Positions 47,818 to 60,202 of a stretch of DNA of 64,000 nt are shown here, one piece after another. The position numbers were made by a program, and so were the translations under genes. The stretch is taken from NCBI GenBank assembly GCA_026913215.1, contig JAPTYK010000001.1:1240001-1304000 (forward strand), given 5' to 3'. Source of the DNA: Streptomyces diastatochromogenes (lineage in GTDB: Bacteria > Actinomycetota > Actinomycetes > Streptomycetales > Streptomycetaceae). How positions within the stretch are numbered: position 1 is the stretch's first letter; each line of letters opens with the position of its first letter. The notes under the pieces were generated by a model, which worked only from the letters and a program-made list of their open reading frames with translations, had not been told where the DNA came from and did not search any database.

Positions 47818-48524
47818 TCACATTCCTCGTCGGGGAGCGTCCGTGCTCCCGAGGCCGGCCGCCACGTCCCGCAGATAGGGGTTCGTGGCGCGCTCCTGGC
47901 CGATGGTCGTCTGGGGACCGTGTCCCGACAGGACCACGGTCGAGTTGTCGAGCGGCAGGCACACGCGGGCCAGCGACGCGAGCATCTCGTCCATGTCACC
48001 GCCGGGAAGGTCGGTGCGTCCGATGGAGCCGGCGAACAGCAGATCCCCGGAGAAGAACACGGAGGGATCTCCGTGGTCTCGGGCATCCGGAAGGTCACCG
48101 ACCCCTTGGTATGACCGGGCGCGTGGGCGACGGAGAACTCAAGACCGGCGAGCTCCAGCCGGGCGCCGTCGGTGAGCTCGCGCACGTCGTCGGGCTCTCC
48201 CACGGTCAGCTCGCCCATGAGGGGCATCCCGATGGAGCGGCCGAGTGCCTTCTCCGGGTCGCTCATCATGTAGCGGTCGGACGGGTGGATCCACGCGGGG
48301 ACGTCATGGGCGCCGCACACCGGGACGACGGAGGCGACGTGGTCGATGTGTCCATGGGTGAGGACGACGGCGACGGGCTTGAGCCGATGCTTCTTCAGCG
48401 TCTCCTCGACACCCTGGGCGGCCTGGTGGCCCGGGTCGATGATCACGCACTCCTCGCCTGCGGCGGGGGCGACCAGGTAGCAGTTGGTCCCCCAGGCCCC
48501 GGCGGGGAACCCGGCAATCAGCAC
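47818..48524 (-). CDS. Metallo-beta-lactamase-fold hydrolase, glyoxalase II-like (frame-broken)
   Basis: About 235 residues. Metal motif [13 protein letters not shown] (HxHxDH), then [14 protein letters not shown] with the third His, [17 protein letters not shown] with the bridging Asp, and [14 protein letters not shown] with the last His. One C is lost near 48065 ([11 protein letters not shown]). The GTG start at 48524 has AGGA five bases upstream. Family members hydrolyse thioesters such as hydroxyacylglutathione; Streptomyces use mycothiol, so the substrate may be a mycothiol thioester. Next to hisS and divergent from the cyclophilin gene. Confidence 0.88.
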
Positions 48525-48677
48525 GTTCGTCCTTAGGTGTCGTCCGGCACTGGGCGCGGAATTCACGGAATGCGGCAGATCAGAGCCTACCGGCGGTGCC
48601 GGTTCCACAGCCAACCCGTATACGGTACGGGCACATCCGGCCAGGACAGGAACAGACGAGCGACAGGAGCGGACCCG

Positions 48678-49474
48678 GTGGTCACCAGCGATCAGCGGCG
48701 GCGGCAGCTTGCCAGGGAGAAGTACGCGCGGCAGCAGCAGCGGCGGGAGGAGAACCGGCGCAGGGCGAAGCGCCGCAACACCGTCGTCGCGGCCGCCCTC
48801 GCGGTGGTCCTCGCCGCGGGCGGGGCCGTGTACGCGTCCGTGCGGCTGACGGGCGACGACGCCTCGAAGTCCTCGGACAGCGCGGCGAGCGGGACGCCCA
48901 GCAGCCCGACGCCCGGGGCCAGCGAGTCGGCGAGCCCGGAGCCGAAGCTGACCGTGGACCAGAAGGCCACGTACGCCATGGCCCTGAAGACCAACGAGGG
49001 CGAGATCACGATCACCATGGACGCGGCGAAGACGCCGCACACGGTGAACTCCTTCAAGCACCTCGCCGACAAGAAGTACTTCGACGGGACCAAGTGCCAC
49101 CGCCTCACCACCCAGGGCATCTACGTGCTCCAGTGCGGCGACCCCAAGGGCGACGGCACCGGCGGCCCCGGCTACACGATCCCCGACGAGAACCTGACCG
49201 CCCTCGGCAAGGCGGGCGCGGACGGCTCGGTGACCTTCCCGGCCGGCACCGTCGCCATGGCGAACACGGGGCAGCCGGGCACCGGCGGCTCGCAGTTCTT
49301 CCTCGTCTACAAGGACACGAAGCTGCCGCCGAGCTACACCCCTTCGGGAAGATCGACGCGGCCGGGCTCAAGGCGGTCCAGGACGTGGCGAAGGCCGGTG
49401 TCGAGGGCGGTGCCACGGACGGCGCTCCGAAGACGCACGTCACCATCGAGAAGGCGACCGTCACCAAGAAGTGA
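48678..49474 (+). CDS. Membrane-anchored cyclophilin-type peptidyl-prolyl isomerase (frame-broken near end)
   Basis: Extracytoplasmic proline isomerase. A highly basic cytoplasmic N-terminus (QLAREKYARQQQRREENRRR) precedes one transmembrane helix (TVVAAALAVVLAAGGAVYA), a Ser/Ala/Pro linker (about 65-90) and the cyclophilin domain with GEITITMDAAKTPHTVNSF, YFDGTKCHRLT and GGSQFFLVYKD. The break near 49341 is one C lost in TYTPFGK-type sequence (SYTPFGKID). GTG 48678 is chosen for AGGAG upstream. About 266 residues. Confidence 0.9.
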
Positions 49475-49674
49475 GCCCGCTTCGTCCGCACCCGCGCGTG
49501 ACCGTCGAATCTCGGTCGCGCTGAGTGCGGACAGCCGGGGCGCGGTTCGCCTAGATTGGCGTTGTGCAGCGTGGGCCGTCGGCCGCGCTGAGATGGCGGG
49601 CGAGGCCCGCCGGGAAACTGTGGACGATGCCCGGGGGGTACGACCCCGCGACGGCATCATGGTGAGGAGGCGCT

Positions 49675-50904
49675 GTGAGCAGCGACCCGTGGGGCCGCGT
49701 CGACGAGACGGGCACCGTGTACGTGCGGACGGCCGAGGGCGAGAAGGTCGTCGGATCGTGGCAGGCCGGCACCCCTGAGGAGGCCCTGGCCTACTTCGAG
49801 CGCAAGTACGAGGGCTTGGTTGTCGAGATCGGCCTCCTCGAGAAGCGGGTGAGGACCACCGACCTCTCGGCGAAGGACGCCACCGCGGCGATCGAGCACA
49901 TCCGCCAGCAGGTCGACGAGCACCACGCCGTCGGTGACCTGGCCGCGCTCGCGACCCGCCTCGACAAGCTCGTCGAGACGGTCGACTCGCGCCGCGAGGA
50001 GCGCAAGGCCCAGAAGGCCAAGCAGACCGACGAGGCGCGCTCCGCCAAGGAGAAGCTCGTCACCGAGGCCGAGGAGCTGGCCCAGAGCGAGCAGTGGCGC
50101 TCCGCGGGCGAGCGGCTGCGGGCGCTCGTGGACACCTGGAAGGGCCTCCCCCGGCTCGACCGCAAGTCCGACGACGAGCTGTGGCACCGCTTCTCGCACG
50201 CCCGTTCGGCGTTCTCGAAGCGTCGCAAGGCGCACTTCGCGTCGCTCGACGCCCAGCGCGAGGACGCCCGCAAGGCGAAGGAGCGTCTGGTCGCCGAGGC
50301 GGAGTCGCTGTCGAACTCCACCGACTGGGGCAACACGGCGGCCCGCTACCGCGAGCTGATGGCGGACTGGAAGGCGGCCGGCCGCGCCCAGCGCGAGCAC
50401 GAGGACGACCTGTGGAACCGCTTCCGCGGTGCCCAGGACGTCTTCTTCGCGGCGCGCGGCGAGGTCTTCGCCGAGCGGGACGCGGAGCAGACCGAGAACC
50501 TCAAGCTGAAGGAGGAGCTCGCGACCGAGGCCGAGAAGCTGGTGCCGGTGACGGACCTGAAGGCGGCGCGCGCGGCCTTCCGTTCCCTCAACGAGCGCTG
50601 GGAGGCCATCGGCCACGTCCCGCGTGACGCCCGTCCCAAGGTCGAGGGCCGGATGCACACGGTGGAGCGGGCGATCCAGGAGGCCGAGGAGGCCGAGTGG
50701 CGCCGGACGAACCCGGAGGCGCGCGCGCGTGCCGCGGGTCTGACCGGTCAGCTCCAGGACGCCGTGGAGAAGCTGCGCAAGCAGATCGACGCGGCCCGTG
50801 CCGCCGGCAACGACGCCAAGGCCGACAAGCTGGCGCGTGAGCTGGAGGGCCGTCAGGCCCTGCTCGACCAGGCGCTGAAGGGCCTGGAGGAGTTCGGCGG
50901 CTGA
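49675..50904 (+). CDS. DUF349-domain coiled-coil protein
   Basis: 409 residues, frame intact, GTG start with GAGGAGG upstream. After an N-terminal beta segment (DPWGRVDETGTVYVRTAEGE) it contains helical DUF349 repeats of about 75 residues (QWRSAGERLRALVDTWKGLP; AARYRELMADWKAAGRAQRE; AAFRSLNERWEAIGHVPRD) and a C-terminal coiled coil. DUF349 proteins are of unknown function; some bind nucleic-acid machinery. It converges on relA across a strong hairpin. Confidence 0.9.
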   Translation: MSSDPWGRVDETGTVYVRTAEGEKVVGSWQAGTPEEALAYFERKYEGLVVEIGLLEKRVRTTDLSAKDATAAIEHIRQQVDEHHAVGDLAALATRLDKLVETVDSRREERKAQKAKQTDEARSAKEKLVTEAEELAQSEQWRSAGERLRALVDTWKGLPRLDRKSDDELWHRFSHARSAFSKRRKAHFASLDAQREDARKAKERLVAEAESLSNSTDWGNTAARYRELMADWKAAGRAQREHEDDLWNRFRGAQDVFFAARGEVFAERDAEQTENLKLKEELATEAEKLVPVTDLKAARAAFRSLNERWEAIGHVPRDARPKVEGRMHTVERAIQEAEEAEWRRTNPEARARAAGLTGQLQDAVEKLRKQIDAARAAGNDAKADKLARELEGRQALLDQALKGLEEFGG

Positions 50905-50917
50905 TGCCGTGACCGTA

Positions 50918-50958
50918 CGAGGAAGGGCCCCCGGCATCGTGCCGGGGGCCCTTCCTCG
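50918..50958. terminator. Bidirectional terminator between the DUF349 gene and relA
   Basis: Perfect 19-bp stem (50918-50936 with 50940-50958) and three-base loop between the two convergent ends. Confidence 0.92.
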
Positions 50959-50967
50959 TGGGTACGG

Positions 50968-53430
<2,463 letters not shown>

Positions 53431-53579
53431 GAGCGCTCCTCGTGCGTCGCCGGGTCCCCGGTCAGGCCCGGAAAGGCCATGGTATCGAGCCAGGAGTGGC
53501 TGTGCTCACGCGCCCGGGTTTCGGACGGCTCCCGGCTGGGCAGGGCCTTCGGCCCCGGGGACGTACAGGAGAACGCGAA

Positions 53580-53608
53580 GGGGCGCTCGGGGATTCCCGG
53601 AGCGCCCC
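53580..53608 (-). terminator. Terminator after apt
   Basis: 14-bp stem with one mismatch (53580-53593 with 53595-53608) lies 21 bp past the apt stop and before relA. Confidence 0.65.
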
Positions 53609-53628
53609 GATCGGGGTGAACCCCGACG

Positions 53629-54176
53629 TCAGACCGTGATCAGCGCCGTGAGGGCGCGCCGGCGAGGGCCGGTTCCAGCCGGGCGCGGCCGGGAGGAAGC
53701 CGAGCTCCATGAGGACGGCGACACCCGCGACCTCGGCGCCCGCGCGGCGGATGAGCTCGATGGAGGCCTCGGCCGTGCCGCCGGTGGCGAGGACGTCGTC
53801 GATGACCATGACGCGGTCGCCCGCGCCAGGTCCTCGGCGTGCACCTCGATCTCGGCGGTGCCGTACTCCAGCTCGTACGCCTGGCGGAGCGTCGCCCCGG
53901 GAGCTTGCCGGCCTTGCGGACCGGGATGAAGCCCAGGCCCGCGCGGACGGCCACCGGGGCGGCCAGGATGAAGCCGCGCGCCTCCAGGCCGACGATCTTC
54001 GTCGCGCCCTGCGCGGAGCACAGCGCGGCGAGGGCGTCGGTGAGCGCCGTGAACGCGTCGGGGTCCGCGAGCAGCGGCGTGATGTCCTTGAACAGCACGC
54101 CCGGCTTCGGGTAGTCCGGGACGTCACGGATGCGGCTGAGCAGGAGTGCGGTGACGTCCTGGGCCCCGGCGGTCAT
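53629..54176 (-). CDS. apt: Adenine phosphoribosyltransferase (frame-broken)
   Basis: Salvages adenine to AMP with [24 protein letters not shown] at the N-terminus, [37 protein letters not shown] and the PRPP motif [17 protein letters not shown] are present. Breaks near 53903, 53826 and 53690; repaired length about 183. ATG 54176 falls within the end of secF, giving translational coupling. The frame ends ALTALITV at 53629. Adjacent to relA, as in many actinobacteria. Confidence 0.92.
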
Positions 54177-55239
54177 CCGCGGTGCTCCTGGTGCCGCGGC
54201 GGCCCGTGCGGGGGCCGACGACGGCCGTCTCGCCCTCGAAGGCCAGGTCGTCCGCCGACTCGCCCTTGGCGGCGGCGCCGGCGCGCTTGGCCAGGATGCG
54301 CTTCCTGAGGGCCTTGATCGACGGCTCGCGCTCCTTGAGGTCCGCCACGAGCGGGGTGGCGATGAAGATCGAGGAGTACGCGCCGGCCGCGAGACCGACG
54401 AACAGCGACAGCGAGATGTCGTTGAGCATGCCGGCGCCGAGGACGCCGCCACCGATGAAGAGCAGGCCGGCGACCGGCAGCAGCGCGACGACGGTGGTGT
54501 TGATCGAACGGACCAGGGTGCCGTTGATCGAGCGGTTGGCGAGCTCGCTGTAGGTGTAGCGGGTCTGCTTGGTGATGTCCTTCGTCTGCTCCTTGAGGGA
54601 GTCGAAGACGACGACGGTGTCGTACAGCGAGTAGCCGAGGATCGTCAGCAGACCGATGACCGTACCGACGGTGACCTCGAAGCCGACCAGGGAGTAGATG
54701 CCCACCGTGATCGTGAGGTCGTGGATGAGGGCGACGAGTGCCGCGACCGCCATTCTCCACTCGAAGGCGATGGCCAGGTAGATCACCACGAGGATCATGA
54801 AGACCCCGAGGCCGGTCCAGGCCTTGGTGGCGATCTGCTCGCCCCAGCTGGGGCCGACGAGCTCGGCGGCGATCTTGGCCTCGGGGACGTTCAGGTCCTT
54901 CGAGAGCTCCGCGCGGACCTGGTCGGACTTGGCGGTGTCGAGGCCGCCGACCTGGATGCGCAGGGAGCCGTTGCCGAGCTTCTGGACGATCGCGTCGTGG
55001 CCGGAGGCCTTCTCCGCGTACTCCTGGGCCTGGCTGACGGAGACGTCCGACTTCGGGGTGGTGAAGACGGCGCCGCCCTGGAACTCGATGCCCATGTTGA
55101 GGCCGCGGACGGCCAGGGCGACGATGGCGGTGATGGTGATCAGGATGGACAGGCCATACCAGATCTTGCGGTTGCCGATGAAGTCGTAACCGACCTCACC
55201 GCGGTGGAGCCGGGCGCCGAGATCGCCGAGCTTCGACAT
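54124..55239 (-). CDS. secF: Protein translocase subunit SecF
   Basis: Membrane subunit of the SecDF export motor, about 371 residues. [20 protein letters not shown] then helix 1 ([18 protein letters not shown]), the periplasmic domain with [10 protein letters not shown], and five further helices including [16 protein letters not shown] and the Asn/Arg-rich [18 protein letters not shown] 55239 has GGAGG upstream. The literal C-terminus runs to 54124; if one C is missing in the CCCC run near 54218 the protein would end at 54173, overlapping the apt start as ATGA. Confidence 0.92.
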   Translation of the reverse strand: MSKLGDLGARLHRGEVGYDFIGNRKIWYGLSILITITAIVALAVRGLNMGIEFQGGAVFTTPKSDVSVSQAQEYAEKASGHDAIVQKLGNGSLRIQVGGLDTAKSDQVRAELSKDLNVPEAKIAAELVGPSWGEQIATKAWTGLGVFMILVVIYLAIAFEWRMAVAALVALIHDLTITVGIYSLVGFEVTVGTVIGLLTILGYSLYDTVVVFDSLKEQTKDITKQTRYTYSELANRSINGTLVRSINTTVVALLPVAGLLFIGGGVLGAGMLNDISLSLFVGLAAGAYSSIFIATPLVADLKEREPSIKALRKRILAKRAGAAAKGESADDLAFEGETAVVGPRTGRRGTRSTADDRRGPGRHRTPAQPHP

Positions 55240-55240
55240 C

Positions 55241-56995
55241 TCACGCCTCCTTCGCGTCGACGGGGGCGTGGGCACGGCGGGTGCGGCGCAGCGGCGGCTT
55301 GGCGCCGAGCCGCTTCGGGTCCAGACCGGACCACTTGTGGCCGTTGCCGAAGAACTTGGTCCGGGCGAGCAGCGTCATGACCGGCTTGGTGAAGAGGAAC
55401 ACCACGACGATGTCGAGCAGGGTGGTCAGGCCGAGCGTGAACGCGAAGCCCTGGACCTTGCCGACGGTGACGATGAACAGCACGGCCGCGGCCAGGAACG
55501 ACACGAAGTCGGAGACCAGGATGGTGCGGCGGGCGCGCGGCCAGGCGCGCTCGACGGCCGGGCGGAGCGTGCGGCCCTCGCGGAGCTCGTCGCGGATGCG
55601 CTCGAAGTAGACGATGAACGAGTCCGCGGTGATGCCGATGGCGACGATGGCGCCGCAGACGGCCGGCAGGTTCAGCGCGAAGCCGATGGCCGGGCCGAGC
55701 AGGGCCATGAGCACATAGGTGAGGAGCGCGGAGACGCCGAGGCTGAGGATGGCGATCAGCGACAGGCCGCGGTAGTAGGCGACCAGGTAGATGATGACCA
55801 GGCCGAGGCCGATGGCGCCGGCGATGAGGCCCGCCTGCAGCTGGTCACCGCCGAGCGCGGCGGTGACGGTGTCGACGCTCTGGGTCTGGAAGGAGAGCGG
55901 CAGGGCGCCGTAGGACAGGACGTTGCCGAGGTCCTGGGCGGACTGCTGGTTGAAGCTGCCGGAGATCTGGGCGCTGGCGCTCAGCGTGGTCTGGACGCGG
56001 GGCGCGGAGACGACCTCGCCGTCCAGGACGATCGCGAACTGGTTCTGCGGCTCGGTCTGCTGCGACAGCTTGCTGGTGATCGACTGGAACTTCTTCGAGC
56101 CGGCGTCCGTGAACTCCATGTCCACGATCCACTGGCCGGTGCGCTGGTCCAGGCCGGCCTTGGCGTTGTCGACGTCCTTGCCGTCCACCTCGGCCGGGCC
56201 GAGGAGGTACTTCTCCCACTGGCCGATCGCGTTCTTGCCGCAGGCCACGGTGGGGTCGGTCGCCGCGACGCCCTGACCGGCGGCGGTGCGCGCCTTGGGG
56301 TCGAGGCAGTTCAGGGTGGCGAACTTCTGCTGGAGCGCCGCGGTGGCGGGGTCGGGCTTCGGGGTCGCCTGCGGGGTCCCGGTGGCCTTCGGCTTCGCGG
56401 AGGAGCTCGCGGTGGGCGTGGGGCTCGGGGCCTTGAGGGCCTCGGTGAGCGCACGGCCCTGCGGGGAGGCGGTGGCCGTCGGAGTCGCCGACTTCTCACC
56501 GACCTTCGTCCCGGAGGAGGCCGAGGCGGAGGGCTTCGGCGAGGCCGAGCCGGAGGGCGTGGCGCTCGGGGCCGTCTGCGGCTGGGCGGCCGCGACGGCG
56601 AGAACGGGCCGGAAGTAGAGCTGGGCGGTGGTGCCGACCTGCTCGCGGGCCTGCTTCTCGTTCGTCCCGCGAGGGATGTTGACGATGATGTTCTCGGCGC
56701 CCTGCGTCTGGACCTCGGCCTCGGAGACACCCAGACCGTTGACACGGCGCTCGATGATGCCGACCGCCGTGTTCATGTTGGTCTCGTTGACCGCCGACTC
56801 CTGGCCGGGCTCGGCCTTCGCCTTGAGCGTGATCGACGTACCGCCGGCGAGGTCGATGCCGAGGCGCGGGGTGGTGTGCCCCGACCAGAACATCCCGCCG
56901 GTGAGCGCGACCATGGCGATCAGGATGAGTGCCAGGGCGCGGCCCGGACGGCTCTGTCCCCCCGCCGGCCTTCGGCCCTTCTTCGGTGCTGCCAC
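55241..56995 (-). CDS. secD: Protein translocase subunit SecD with low-complexity insertion
   Basis: Partner of SecF, 584 residues, frame intact. Helix 1 (ALALILIAMVALTGGMFW) leads to LGIDLAGGTSITLKAK and the P1 domain. An insertion of about 90 residues rich in Ser, Ala, Thr and Pro (about 150-240) interrupts P1. Then VLDGEVVSAPRVQTTL and the five C-terminal helices with GITADSFIVYFERIRDE and FVSFLAAAVLFIV follow. GTG 56995 (VAAPKKGRRPAGG) is chosen over the GTG at 57049. secD-secF follow yajC, as in most bacteria. Confidence 0.94.
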   Translation of the reverse strand: MAAPKKGRRPAGGQSRPGRALALILIAMVALTGGMFWSGHTTPRLGIDLAGGTSITLKAKAEPGQESAVNETNMNTAVGIIERRVNGLGVSEAEVQTQGAENIIVNIPRGTNEKQAREQVGTTAQLYFRPVLAVAAAQPQTAPSATPSGSASPKPSASASSGTKVGEKSATPTATASPQGRALTEALKAPSPTPTASSSAKPKATGTPQATPKPDPATAALQQKFATLNCLDPKARTAAGQGVAATDPTVACGKNAIGQWEKYLLGPAEVDGKDVDNAKAGLDQRTGQWIVDMEFTDAGSKKFQSITSKLSQQTEPQNQFAIVLDGEVVSAPRVQTTLSASAQISGSFNQQSAQDLGNVLSYGALPLSFQTQSVDTVTAALGGDQLQAGLIAGAIGLGLVIIYLVAYYRGLSLIAILSLGVSALLTYVLMALLGPAIGFALNLPAVCGAIVAIGITADSFIVYFERIRDELREGRTLRPAVERAWPRARRTILVSDFVSFLAAAVLFIVTVGKVQGFAFTLGLTTLLDIVVVFLFTKPVMTLLARTKFFGNGHKWSGLDPKRLGAKPPLRRTRRAHAPVDAKEA

Positions 56996-57139
56996 CTGTC
57001 GTATCTCCCTGTCCAACCGCCTCACGCCGGGTATGCGTGGGACGGCCACGAAGTGTGTGTGGGGACCTGCCCCCGCAGACGTGGAACCGTTCCGGGGACC
57101 GCGCTCGCCGGTGGGCGTGCGCGCGGTCCCCGGCCGCGA

Positions 57140-57607
57140 CTACTTCGCGTCGGTCTCGCCGTCGGCCTTGCCGTCCTTCTGACCCTCGGCGCCCGCCTCG
57201 GCCGTGTCCTTCTTCGTCAGGTCGGCCTTCGGCGCGTCCTCGACGGTCTCCGCGTCCGTGGCCTCGGCGGTCTCGGTCAGCGAGGAGGCGTCGTCCGGGA
57301 CGACGGTGTCGGTGTCCGACACCTCGTCGCCGTGGACGATCCGGTTGTACTCGGAGTCCTCGAGGACCGCGCCGATCGCGTTCTTGGCGTAGACCGCGTG
57401 CACGCCCGGCGCGACCTCCAGGAGAACGGTCTCGTCGCCGATCTCCTTGACGGTGGCGTACATCCCCCCGATCGTCCGGACACCGGTGCCGGGCTGCATC
57501 TCGTTGCGCATCTGCGCCGCCGCCTGCTGCTTCTTCTTGGCAGAGCGGGTCATCAGGAACATGGCCCCGATGAGGACGATGAAGGGGAGAAGGGTCACGA
57601 TGTTCAC
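57140..57607 (-). CDS. yajC: Sec translocon accessory subunit YajC
   Basis: 155 residues, frame intact. N-terminal helix (IVTLLPFIVLIGAMFLMTRS), then KKKQQAAAQMRNEMQPGTG, VRTIGGMYATVKEIGDETV and EVAPGVHAVYAKNAIGAVL, the YajC signature. A long acidic Ala/Asp/Glu/Thr tail (about 105-155) is an actinobacterial trait. Upstream of secD. Confidence 0.94.
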   Translation of the reverse strand: MNIVTLLPFIVLIGAMFLMTRSAKKKQQAAAQMRNEMQPGTGVRTIGGMYATVKEIGDETVLLEVAPGVHAVYAKNAIGAVLEDSEYNRIVHGDEVSDTDTVVPDDASSLTETAEATDAETVEDAPKADLTKKDTAEAGAEGQKDGKADGETDAK

Positions 57608-57772
57608 GGGACGGGTTTCCTTCGCACGGTCGCGGAGAACCCGCGGCCTGATCTTCGGGGGTGGGCGCGCCGACCGGAAAGGGCGGCAACGGCGGAGTCT
57701 AGGCGAGTCCGCATCGATGGAACAACGTCCAGCATCGCACCCCGGTTCCGGTCCGGGCGAGTGTCAGCACCG

Positions 57773-58861
57773 TCACGCCCCGAAGAGCCCCTGTTGTCCG
57801 CTTGGTGTCGTCGCCGGGCCCGCTGCCTGCGGCGGAACGAGTCCGAGGTGCGTCCACGCCGCCGGGGTGGCGACCCTGCCGCGGGGGGTGCGGGCCAGCA
57901 GTCCTTCGCGTACGAGGAAGGGTTCGGCGACCTCCTCGACGGTCTCGCGCTCCTCCCCGACGGCGACCGCGAGGGTGGACAGACCGACCGGTCCGCCGCC
58001 GAAGAGCTTGAGGAGGGCCTCCAGGACGGCGCGGTCGAGCCGGTCGAGGCCGCGGCTGTCCACCTCGTAGACGCTGAGGGCGGCCTCGGAGACCTCCCGG
58101 GTGATCACTCCGTCCGCCCTGACCTGGGCGTAGTCGCGGACGCGGCGCAGCAGGCGGTTGGCGATGCGGGGCGTGCCGCGGGAGCGGCCGGCGATCTCGG
58201 CGGCGCCGTGGGGGTCGATCTCGACGTCGAGGAGTCCGGCGGAGCGGTGGATCACGCGCTGGAGCTCGGCCGGGTCGTAGAACTCCATGTGGGCGGTGAA
58301 GCCGAAGCGGTCGCGCAGCGGGGGCGGCAGGAGCCCGGCCCGGGTGGTGGCGCCGACCAGGGTGAAGGGCGGGAGGTCCAGGGGGATGGCGGTGGCGCCG
58401 GGGCCCTTGCCGACGATGACGTCGACGCGGAAGTCCTCCATGGCCATGTAGAGCATCTCCTCGGCGGGCCGGGACATGCGGTGGATCTCGTCGAGGAAGA
58501 GGATCTCGCCCTCCTGGAGGGAGGAGAGGATCGCGGCGAGGTCGCCGGCGTGCTGGATGGCGGGGCCGGAGGTGATGCGGATCGGCGCGCCCATCTCGGC
58601 GGCGATGATCATCGAGAGCGTCGTCTTGCCGAGGCCGGGGGCGCCGGAGAGCAGCACGTGGTCGGCGGTGGCGCCGCGCTGGCGGGCGGCCTTGAGGACG
58701 AGGTCGAGCTGCTGGCGGACCTTCTCCTGGCCGACGAACTCGCTGAGGTCCTTGGGGCGCAGGGCCGCCTCGACGGCCTGGTCGTCGCCCTCGGCGGAGG
58801 CGCCGACGATCCGCCCGTCGGTCTCGGCGGCCTCGACGGTGCTGTCGTCGTCCCAGTTCAC
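57773..58861 (-). CDS. ruvB: Holliday junction branch-migration ATPase RuvB
   Basis: AAA+ motor, 362 residues, frame intact from GTG 58861 ([16 protein letters not shown]). [20 protein letters not shown]; Walker [18 protein letters not shown]; Walker [15 protein letters not shown]; sensor [20 protein letters not shown] with the Arg finger; C-terminal winged helix with [16 protein letters not shown]. ruvC, ruvA and ruvB are consecutive. Confidence 0.96.
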   Translation of the reverse strand: MNWDDDSTVEAAETDGRIVGASAEGDDQAVEAALRPKDLSEFVGQEKVRQQLDLVLKAARQRGATADHVLLSGAPGLGKTTLSMIIAAEMGAPIRITSGPAIQHAGDLAAILSSLQEGEILFLDEIHRMSRPAEEMLYMAMEDFRVDVIVGKGPGATAIPLDLPPFTLVGATTRAGLLPPPLRDRFGFTAHMEFYDPAELQRVIHRSAGLLDVEIDPHGAAEIAGRSRGTPRIANRLLRRVRDYAQVRADGVITREVSEAALSVYEVDSRGLDRLDRAVLEALLKLFGGGPVGLSTLAVAVGEERETVEEVAEPFLVREGLLARTPRGRVATPAAWTHLGLVPPQAAGPATTPSGQQGLFGA

Positions 58862-58890
58862 GGTGGTGGTCTTCCTCTTCGTACGGGAGG

Positions 58891-59520
58891 TCAGCGGGCG
58901 CGGTTCAGCGTCTGCAGGGCGGCGCGGAGGAGCTGCGGCACGGGTGCGGTGCCGGTCTCGGCGATCGCGGCCTCGGCCTGCGGGGTGACGGCGCCGACGG
59001 CCTCCTCGGCCTCGCGGCTCGCGTAGCCGAGGCCGATCAGGGCGGCGGACAGCTGCTCGGTCCACGGCGCGGGTCCGGCGGCGCGGCGCGCTGGGCGCCG
59101 ACGAGGCCGCTGCTGCCGAGCGGGGCGCCGAGCTTGTCCTTCAGTTCGAGGAGGAGTTTCTGGGCGCCCTTCTTGCCGATGCCGGGGACGGCGGTGAGCG
59201 CCTTCTCGTCGCCGGTGGAGACGGCGAGGCGCAGCGCGTCGGGGCTGTGCACCCCGAGCATGGCCTGGGCGAGGCGGGGGCCGACGCCGCTGGCGGTCTG
59301 GAGGAGCTCGAAGACCTGCCGCTCGTCGTCGTCGGCGAAGCCGTACAGGGTGAGGAGTCCTCGCGGACGACGAGGGAGGTGGCGAGCCGGGCGTGCTCAC
59401 CGAGGCGCAGGCCGGCGATGGTGTTCGGGGTGCAGTGGACGGCCATGCCCACTCCCCGACCTCGATGACGGCGGTCGTGGGGGCGAGGGCGGCGACCGGG
59501 CCGCTCACGAAGGCGATCAT
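58891..59520 (-). CDS. ruvA: Holliday junction DNA-binding protein RuvA (frame-broken)
   Basis: Tetrameric junction-recognition protein. [20 protein letters not shown] starts the OB fold; helix-hairpin-helix motifs are [19 protein letters not shown] and [20 protein letters not shown]; domain III ([19 protein letters not shown]) binds RuvB. Breaks near 59455, 59358 and 59085, the last in the acidic/flexible linker. ATG 59520 overlaps the ruvC stop (ATGA). About 205 residues. Confidence 0.92.
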   Translation of the reverse strand: MIAFVSGPVAALAPTTAVIEVGEWAWPSTAPRTPSPACASVSTPGSPPPSSSARTPHPVRLRRRRRAAGLRAPPDRQRRRPPPRPGHARGAQPRRAAPRRLHRRREGAHRRPRHRQEGRPETPPRTEGQARRPARQQRPRRRPARRAAGPAPWTEQLSAALIGLGYASREAEEAVGAVTPQAEAAIAETGTAPVPQLLRAALQTLNRAR

Positions 59521-60082
59521 CGGATACGGCCTTTCACTGCGGGGGTGTGCTGGGCGACCGCCTGCTGGAGGCGGTTCTGGGCGGCGACCGCCTGCTGCAG
59601 GCGGTTCTGTGCGGGGCCCGCCAGATGTGGCAGATGGCGAGGGCGAGGGCGTCGGCGGCGTCGGCCGGCTTGGGCGGGGCGGAGAGCCTCAGGAGCCGGG
59701 TCACCATGGCCCCGACCTGGGCCTTGTCGGCGCGGCCGCTGCCGGTGACGGCGGCCTTGACCTCGCTGGGAGTGTGCAGGGCGACGGGGATGCCGCGCCG
59801 GGAGGCGCAGAGCATGGCGACGGCGCTGGCCTGGGCCGTGCCCATCACCGTCCGCACGTTGTGCTGGCTGAACACCCGCTCCACGGCGACGAGTTCGGGC
59901 GAGAAGCGGTCGAGCCACTCCTCCATGCCGCGCTCGATGCCGACCAGCCGCACGCCGATGTCGTCGTCCGCCGCGGTGCGCACGACGCCGACGCCGAGCA
60001 TGGTGAGGGGCCGGCCGGCGACGCCCTCGACGACACCGACGCCGCACCGGGTCAGTCCGGGGTCCACCCCCAGTACGCGCAC
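59517..60082 (-). CDS. ruvC: Holliday junction resolvase RuvC with duplicated C-terminal segment (frame-broken)
   Basis: Mg-dependent resolvase of the RNase H fold. [18 protein letters not shown] holds the first Asp; [20 protein letters not shown] the Glu; [13 protein letters not shown] the last Asp. A G is missing near 59615, after which the tail reads [27 protein letters not shown] sequence, a tandem 10-residue repeat, and ends at 59517; without repair the frame stops at 59534. Usual RuvC length is reached before the repeat. Confidence 0.9.
59554..59609 (-). repeat. 30-bp tandem duplication at the ruvC 3' end
   Basis: GCGACCGCCTGCTG(G/C)AGGCGG plus TTCTG starts at 59554 and again at 59584, one substitution apart, and encodes [10 protein letters not shown] twice. 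Confidence 0.85.
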
Positions 60083-60150
60083 GCCGCCCCCTTCCTGGTC
60101 ACGAGCCCGATCGCAAGTCTGTTTGCAGGCTATCCGCTGCCACTGACAAC

Positions 60151-60188
60151 GCAGCGGGCCGACGGGTGTGTCCCCGTCGGCCCGCTGC
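60151..60188 (-). terminator. Terminator after the yebC gene
   Basis: Perfect 16-bp stem (60151-60166 with 60173-60188), six-base loop, 15 bp beyond the stop and before ruvC. Confidence 0.9.
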
Positions 60189-60202
60189 CGAGAAGCCCGC
60201 GA

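Noticed and set aside
55268..59026. Plus-strand open frame of 1252 codons opposite secD-ruvB
   Set aside because: It is a shadow of the GC-rich minus-strand genes; composition is Arg/Gly/Glu/Val-skewed without motifs, and real Sec and Ruv genes occupy the other strand.
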